From Yamagishiella unicocca (Eukaryota; Chlorophyta; Chlorophyceae; Chlamydomonadales; Volvocaceae), in NCBI GenBank assembly GCA_003116995.1, contig BDSL01000045.1, forward strand, positions 558,001 through 622,000: 64,000 nucleotides of DNA. Reading direction: 5' to 3'. The position numbers and the translations under genes were made by a program. Shown here piece after piece: positions 58,031-64,000 of this stretch (position 1 is its first letter; every line of letters starts with the position of its first letter). The notes under the pieces are model-generated. The model saw nothing but the letters and a program-made list of their open reading frames with translations. It had not been told where the DNA came from and made no database searches.

Positions 58031-61000
58031 TCAATCGTACACCGGACGGAACCCGTTGGACAGCGGCTTCGGCCCCCCCGGCGCCACCGTCCCCGACGGC
58101 GCCGCCAGCCGCCCGCTGCGCGCCCCCGTTCCCACCGCTGACCCCATTCCCCCTGGCGGCCCCATGACACTCCCGCCAGCCCCCGACCCAGGCCGCCGAC
58201 CCACCGACCCAGGCCGCACCGGCGCTGCGGACATCCCCCCTGACGACCCCGGCCTGGACCCGCTGGCTGACATGCGCCCCCGCTCCGAAGACATCGGGCG
58301 AGCTGCCCCCGGCCCTGGCGCTGCTGCGGCCGCTGCTGGCCCCGGCCGTCGAGCTAGGATGGATGAGCCGCCGCCAGCCGCTGCCCCGGCCCCGGTCGGT
58401 GACGTCTTCTCCGCCAGCGAGGGGGGCCACGCGGGAGGGTTGGCCACCTTACCCCACCGGTTGGCCAGGGGCTGGTCGGTGACTGCGCCGCCGCTGCTGG
58501 CGGCCATGATGCGTACCCCCTTCTCGCCGCGGCTGGCGGGCACTTGGGCGCGGCGAAGGCTGGGGGAGGGGAGAGGAGGGCAGGGAGGGGAAGGAGGAAA
58601 GGGGGTTTCGGGGCCTCAGGTGATGGTCGGGTCCAGGGAGGTTTGGGGTTTGGGGGCGTGCGGGAAAAGAGGCCCGCGGACACGGGAGTTAATTGGATGG
58701 GTGGGTTTGGAGCCGCCACATGCTTTGAAACCAAACCAGCCGCCTGCCTGCCTGCTACCACGACTGACTCAGCGCCCAAACCCATCCGTCGGTGTAACGT
58801 CCCCCGCCCCCTCGCTCGGCCGCACCTGCAGGGCGCGAATGCGTCCGGCGTGGCCGCCCCATGGGCCCCCGGGAACACCAGGTCGCGTATGGTGGGGTCG
58901 TCAGCCAGGGGCCGGAAGTCGTCCCCCACCGGCCGCCCCGCCATCAGCCGCTCCCGCCCCGTCTCGAACACCGTCTCGTGGTCCTCCCACTTGAGGTCGC
59001 ACGCCTGGCTCCAAGGGGGAAGAGGAGAGGAAGGGGGGGCCACAAAGACCCGATTACACGACATGGGTAGTGTAGTTGGCGCGTAGTCGCATAGGCGCAT
59101 AGAAAGGAGTGGGTTGCGGGGGTGGGGGTGATGGATGGAGGAGAGGGAGAGATGGACGGGGTGTGGTGAGTAAAGAGTGGTCGCTGCAGTTTTCTACCGC
59201 GAAAGCTCCCTCAGCTCCGTTGCACACACGCTTGGGGCACACATCGATGAAGAGCGGATCAGAGGGCAGGAGGGCGGGGAGGGAGGAGCAGGAGGGCGGG
59301 GAGGAGGAGCAGGCAGCAAGCGGTGCGGCGGCGGTGGCCGTGGTGTTGGTGGTGTTGTTGATCGGCAAACCTCGTCCTTCAACCGCCCTAAAGCTCCCGG
59401 GCGCACACCTTAAAGATTCCAAATTGAAGCCGGCAAACCACCAATCTCCCCGCCGAGAGTGTTGCTGTCCGGATCCGCAACCCTCGCCCTCCCTACACCT
59501 ACGGTTTTCCTCGCATCCACGGGTCTTCCTCGAAACCCTCCCCCTCAGCGCCCCCGCAGTCCCCCGCACCAGGCATGCGAAGTTGGACTGGAACATGGAG
59601 CAGCCGCAGCGGCAGCGGCGGGCGTTGGGGTCGTGTTCGTCGTGGCCGTGGCCGCAGCGGCACTTGGCGCGCCAGGTGTGGACGTTGAAGCCCTTGCGGC
59701 GGGGCAGCCACCACTCGCCCACCTCCTCGGGCCTGAGGGGTTTCGAGGAAGACCCGTGGATGCCCGAAAGGGGAGGAGGGTGAGGGTGCGGGGAGGGGGG
59801 GGGGAGGGGGCGAGGGGGGGGAGGGAGGTGGAGGGTTTCGAGGAAGACCCGTGGATGCCCGAAAGGGGAGGAGGGTGAGGGTGCGGGGAGTGGGGGGGTG
59901 AGGGTGAAGGGGTGATGGTGCGGATGATGAGGGGGCCGCAGGCGGCAGGAGGGGGGCCACTGCGATGGGTGCTAGACGGGGATGTAGCCAGTGCGTCGGC
60001 CAAGGAGGGGCTGGTCCTAGGACGGGGCGGGGGGCCCCAGCCTGGGCTCGGGCGTGCGGCCAGCCTGGATTCAGGCCTGCGGCCTGCGGTGATTGGGCGG
60101 CAGCTGGCCGCGGTGAGGGGGCGGCAGCTGGCCGCGGTGAGGGGGCGGCGGGGGCCTGGGGATGTGTGCGCGGGGGAGGGGGGGGGGCACGACCGGCACC
60201 GCCGGGCAGTCCCTCGCACCTCGCTGCTGGTAGTGGCAGCCCTGTACCTGAGTGAGGCAGGGCGGCCTCATCACGCAGGGCTGGGTTTGAGCCCAACACT
60301 GTGTGGTTGGTGGGACCCCCTGGTAGCCTGCGGCGAAGTCCGTTCCCTCCCGCGTTGCCGCTGGTCGCCTGCCCAGACCAGCAGCCAGCACCCACCCACC
60401 CACCCACCCACCCACCCACCCACCCACCCACTCCCACCCACCCACTCCCACCCACCCACCCACTCCCACCCACCCACCCACCCACCCACCCACCCACCCA
60501 CCCACCCACTCCCACCCACCCACTCCCACCCACCCACCCACTCCCACCCACCCACCCACTCCCACCCACCCACCCACCCACCCACCCACCCACCCACCCA
60601 CCCACCCACCCCCTCCCCCCCACCTCGATGGGATGAAGGCGAAGCCCCGGCAGGAGCAGCCCTTGCAGATGGGGTAGGGCGACTTGGGAGACACGAAGAA
60701 GTGCTCCGCGTAGCTGTGGTTGCAGAAGCAGCGCGCGTTGGGGCCGATGCGAGTGCAGTCGCCTCCCTTGCTGCTGCGCCACACTCCGTAGATGCCCGTC
60801 TCCATGGCCATTTGCGCCGCCTGTCGGGTAGGAGGGGATGGCCGGAGGGTGAGGTGGATGGAGGTGGTTGCGGAAGGTCGCAGGGGAGCGGTGGGTCGCG
60901 TTGCGGGGCAAGGAGACGCAAGGCGTCCTTAGCCGCCCAAAGCTAACTATGCAACGCTTCCACAACTGGCGTTGGTTGCTGCATTTGTTGACGCCTTGCC

Positions 61001-61119
61001 AGGAGGCGTCTGAATCGGCTTACCGCCTCTTCGGCGTCCATCATCTTGCGCGCGCCTGGGGCCAGCCCATATTGCTGCACGCCCTCAAGAACCTGGCCGC
61101 GCGTTTGAGCCTGAATCAT
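58031..61119 (-). CDS. FAM221-type cysteine-rich protein (387 aa)
   Basis: Five exons: 61024-61119, 60624-60820, 59570-59732, 58826-59004 and 58031-58559. All phases agree. The N-terminal part is helical (MIQAQTRGQVLEGVQQYGLA). Two cysteine/histidine-rich modules follow. The first has DCTRIGPNARCFCNHSYAEH and CKGCSCRGFAFIPSR; the second has WWLPRRKGFNVHTWRAKCRC, CGHGHDEHDPNARRC and CGCSMFQSNFAC, followed by DLKWEDHETVFETGRER. The WLPRRKGF...WRAKC.C.H.H.EHDP signature is that of the FAM221A/B family, whose biochemical role is not established; metal binding is likely from the conserved Cys/His. The last 175 residues are a Gly-, Pro- and Ser-rich low-complexity tail. The intron 59733-60623 carries a large CCCA repeat and two copies of the dispersed motif. 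The gene is divergent from the PARN-like gene. Confidence 0.88.
59044..59066 (+). repeat. Second dispersed intronic motif, copy 2 (AAGACCCGATTACACGACAT)
   Basis: Matches 51592-51615 in the DHHC gene with one difference. It lies in the FAM221-like intron 59005-59569. Confidence 0.75.
59511..59540 (-). repeat. Dispersed intronic GAGGAAGACCCGTGGATG motif
   Basis: Plus strand reads CATCCACGGGTCTTCCTCGA, in the FAM221-like intron 59005-59569. It is the same orientation as transcription of that gene. Confidence 0.7.
59738..59889 (+). repeat. Tandem pair of dispersed-motif copies (~58 bp each)
   Basis: A segment starting GGTTTCGAGGAAGACCCGTG and running through GAAAGGGGAGGAGGGTGAGG occurs at 59737 and again at 59834 with almost no change, separated by G-rich sequence. 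Both lie next to the acceptor of the FAM221-like intron 59733-60623. Confidence 0.8.
60388..60614 (+). repeat. (CCCA)n minisatellite with CCCACTCCCA interruptions
   Basis: About 225 bp of CCCA tetranucleotides with regularly spaced CTCCCA variants, directly next to the donor of the FAM221-like intron 59733-60623. On the minus strand it reads GGGT, a G-rich run right after the 5' splice site. Confidence 0.95.
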
Positions 61120-62372
61120 CCTTGTTAGCTTTCTAGTCTCGGTGGCAAATCGATACTGTGGAAACCTAGGCCTTACAACGCGCTGCGGCTAAGCGCCTCG
61201 ACGACGAGAAACTCCTTATTCACACTAGTAACTCCCGCACATTGCAAAGTTTGGAATATATTTTACGCCATGTACGCACGTTACAAATGCTGCTGTCAAC
61301 TCTTCATCCTTGTCGACATTGCAGTTCGGTCGTAGCGGGGTCCAAGTACGGCGTCCGTTGGTTCGCTGGATGCCCGTTCCCCCCTGCTTCTACCTGTAGG
61401 CCCCCGATCTGCCCTTCCCTGTATACTTCTGTCCAAAATCGTCGGTTCGTTGTGGCAAGTGGGCGTTGTGGCCGACCGCATACCGCAAACCCTGTTATCC
61501 TAATGGGTGGAACCCCTCGGAACCCCTAACCTCAAACCTGTGTATTCATTTCCGCTGAACTCCTTACTGCCGAACACCCTGTTTTCCTTGCCTGGTAGAC
61601 ACGCATCCTTCACCCCAGCCACCTCATTCCTGAATCTGGCGATACACTGCCGCTTTTCGTCTGAAGACTGTAAGGCATCCTTGGCCTGCCCGCTGCCTGC
61701 CCCTGCCTGCCGTCGCTACTTGATGCCGGCCGGTGGTGGCGTGTCGTTTGTCCGTTTCGAGGTCGTTCTCCGCGCGTATCTGGGGGAAGTGATCAAAAGC
61801 AGTGGATGGCGCTCTACTCTCCCTTCGCAAGCGCGCAAAACACTCGGCTCAACTTGGCCAGGCTTCGCTGGGTCCTAGCTCAGCATCACCCCCCGGCAGT
61901 ACCTTCACGTAACAAGCTGACCAGCCCCGTAACCAGGCCATACATTATGCTGGTATTCCTCAGAGCCAGCGGTACGAAGAAGGGCCGGAGGGAGCTGAAG
62001 AGACGGACATAAACGTGTAACGCGGTGCCAACCTGCGCACGTGCCTGGATGTGTAGCAGTACCGCCACTGCGTGAGGTGGGTAACGCTTTGGGCAGCAGT
62101 TTCAAACTGTCACTTGTGTTGGCGGAGTAAGCCCGCACGGGTGCACGGATTTACTGGTATGTGGTTGGCTGCAGTCAACCAGCCGTACGCGGCCGTAACG
62201 GCTTGGCCAGGCAAGTTTTCCTCTGGAATCCCCCTACGTCATTTGCCAATTGTATAGTTTTTCCGTATTTATCTGTAGGCGTGGGAAGCCGCTGACAGCT
62301 TTGTGGCATTTGCAAGCAAGGGCCATGGAGTAAACCCGCTACCATCCCTTCCAACCTCGCATCGTAATCACA
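61120..62372. other. Divergent intergenic region between FAM221-like and PARN-like genes
   Basis: About 1.25 kb, A/T-richer than the neighbouring exons, with no supported gene. It should contain both promoters. Short frames (for example 61507-61878 plus) show no domain. Confidence 0.5.
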
Positions 62373-64000
62373 ATGCAGCGCACTATTCAACCTGGTAGCC
62401 GTTGGTCTGGGGTGCCATCGGCAGGCGCAAATTGCGTAGCAGGACGGGGCCGGGCGCAAGCAAGCCGTCCTACGTACCCGGCGAGCGCGCCAACCCGAGT
62501 GATTGCATACAGTACTCTAGCCGAGGCAGCCACCATGCTGGAATCAGCAGCTAAAAGCGAAGAGCCGCCGCGCGTCGACTTCACCAATGTCAATCGCCAC
62601 AACTTTAATGCAGTGATGCCCATTATGCGCACAGCGATCCAAGAGGCGACGTTCATTGCAATCGACACAGAATTCACCGGCCTGTTTCCGGAAGGGATGA
62701 TGGAGGACGTGCTTGACGACTATGAGGGCCGGTACAAGCGCTTGCTGGCGTCCGCCGACAGCTTTATCATTTGCCAGGTGTGGCACGCGGGCTGGCGTCT
62801 GGCGCGTTGTGGGTGGGTCCACTCCTCTTGACCGTCCCCACTTCTCTTTCTGCCCCTACTCCCGCTGGGTCCCCTGTACACGCCCCCACCCAAAGCCAGT
62901 GACTGCCCACAACCCACAACCATCCAAACATCGCGTCCACCCTAGCACCCTGGCGTGACATCCTTTAAAACCCAGGCTTCGCCTCGTATAAGCACACGTG
63001 CCCACATCGCCTCGCCCGCAACCCCCGCTGCCACAGTTCGGGTTAGCCGCCTTCCGGTGGCACGCCGCCCCCGCCCCCGGGCGCGGCGGGTTCTGGGAGG
63101 CTCGCACCTTCAACGCGTACGTCTTCCCCCGCCCCGATGACAGCACCGGCTGGGACAAGCGCTTCCTGTGCCAGTCCTCCTCCATGTCGTACCTGGCGGA
63201 ACAGGTAGGCCTGCGGGCGGGACGGGCAACGACATGGGACCCTGGTGGGAGTGTTTTTCCGTCTACCCGTGTGACTCTACCAAGCTGCCAGGCGCAATGC
63301 TCATGTACGATAGTGGTGCGGTGCGTTTGAGCAAGCACGTGCGATGCACACGTGGATGTCAGCGACGAGCTAGCTGCTGGGGAACGTTTTGGCAGGGAAG
63401 GAAAAGGCATGTTGGGATGAGCACGGGAAGGTAAGGTGGCCTCTTTCCCTCGCTTCTTCCCTTCCTCCCTCCCTCCCTTCCTCATTCGCTTCCTCCTTCC
63501 CTCCCTCCCTCCCTTGCTTGCTCCGCGTCTCTCACACCGCCTGCACCTCCGCCTCCGCCGCAGGGCTTTGACTTCAACAAGATGATACGCGACGGCATCG
63601 GCTACATCCCGCTGCGCGTGCGGGACGCGCAGGTGCGGCGCCTTCGGGAGGAGGCGGACAAGCAGCAGCGCACCATGGAGCTGCGCAACGAGGGGGAGGA
63701 GGCGCTGGTGGAGGGCCTGAGGGGACGCGTGCTGATGTGGCTCCTGGGCTCGGAGCAGGAGCTGCAGGTGCCGCTGGCACCCACCAAGCGGCAGCGGAAC
63801 CTGCTGCGGCTGCTGGTGCAGGAGGAGTTCCAGCTCCCATCGCTCGGGTATGACCCATTTTCCATAGAGGAGGTGTACACCAAGGGCGGCAGGAGCGCCG
63901 GCGGCGGCGGCGCCGCCGCCGCCGCAGGTGCTAGTGACGGTGTCGGACAGCTGGAGCTGGAGGGGGAGGAAAGCGCGTCGGACGGTGAGGGCGACGGCAG
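62373..64000 (+). CDS. PARN: PARN-type poly(A)-specific 3' exoribonuclease (3' end outside window)
   Basis: Exons 62373-62777, 63037-63204 and 63564 to the window edge join in phase. PARN is a DEDD/CAF1-family nuclease that removes poly(A) tails. The N-terminal catalytic motif AIDTEFTGLFPEG supplies the first Asp and Glu. It continues RYKRLLASADSFIICQ to FGLAAFRWHA, then FNAYVFPRP, FLCQSSSMSYLAEQ and GFDFNKMIRDGIGYIPLRVR, all in the order seen in human PARN. The remaining catalytic Asp residues lie beyond the window. The first 50 residues have six Arg and no Asp or Glu, which suggests an organelle-targeting peptide. Plant PARN (AHG2) acts in mitochondria, so a similar location is possible. 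The visible part ends in a Gly/Ala- and Glu-rich stretch. Confidence 0.93.

Overview
The window looks like nuclear DNA of a volvocine green alga (a Volvox or Chlamydomonas relative). The genes are split by many GT-AG introns with GTGAGT/GTGCGT-type donors. Exons are GC-rich and full of Ala, Gly, Gln and Pro runs. Introns carry many minisatellites. The gene content (IFT20, a solute-binding-protein/nucleotidyl-cyclase receptor, a large MYND protein, a FAM221 homologue) fits a flagellate alga. All exon models below were built by hand from frame, splice motifs and protein-family similarity; no search was run.

Layout, left to right. 243-5655 (+): the 3' part of a Clp/Hsp100-like AAA+ gene with a decayed second ATPase domain and an embedded CxxC/CxxC element. 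7744-8783 (+): a two-exon unknown gene with one hydrophobic segment. 10859-15758 (-): a gene related to double-PH histone chaperones (Rtt106/Pob3-SSRP1 type) with a long acidic tail. 17273-19345 (-): a six-exon SCAMP. 19346-22671: no convincing gene. 22672-27037 (+): a 1219-residue MYND zinc-finger protein. 28895-29830 (-): a complete six-exon IFT20. 30911-46424 (+): a very large gene of about 24 exons (about 1884 residues) with a signal peptide, an extracellular bacterial-type solute-binding domain, one membrane span and two cyclase-type domains. 46425-49756: no convincing gene. 49757-52722 (-): a DHHC palmitoyltransferase. 53152-56214 (+): a seven-exon pantothenate synthetase. 58031-61119 (-): a FAM221-type cysteine-rich protein. 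62373 to the window end (+): the 5' part of a PARN-type poly(A) ribonuclease.

The genes do not form a pathway. DHHC and PanC are divergent across 429 bp; IFT20 and the cyclase receptor across about 1.1 kb; FAM221 and PARN across about 1.25 kb. The points most worth a second look are the solute-binding/cyclase receptor with a decayed second cyclase domain, the Clp-like protein with a degenerate second ATPase site, a short dispersed motif found in both orientations inside introns of at least four genes, and an 84-bp sequence shared by introns of two unrelated genes.
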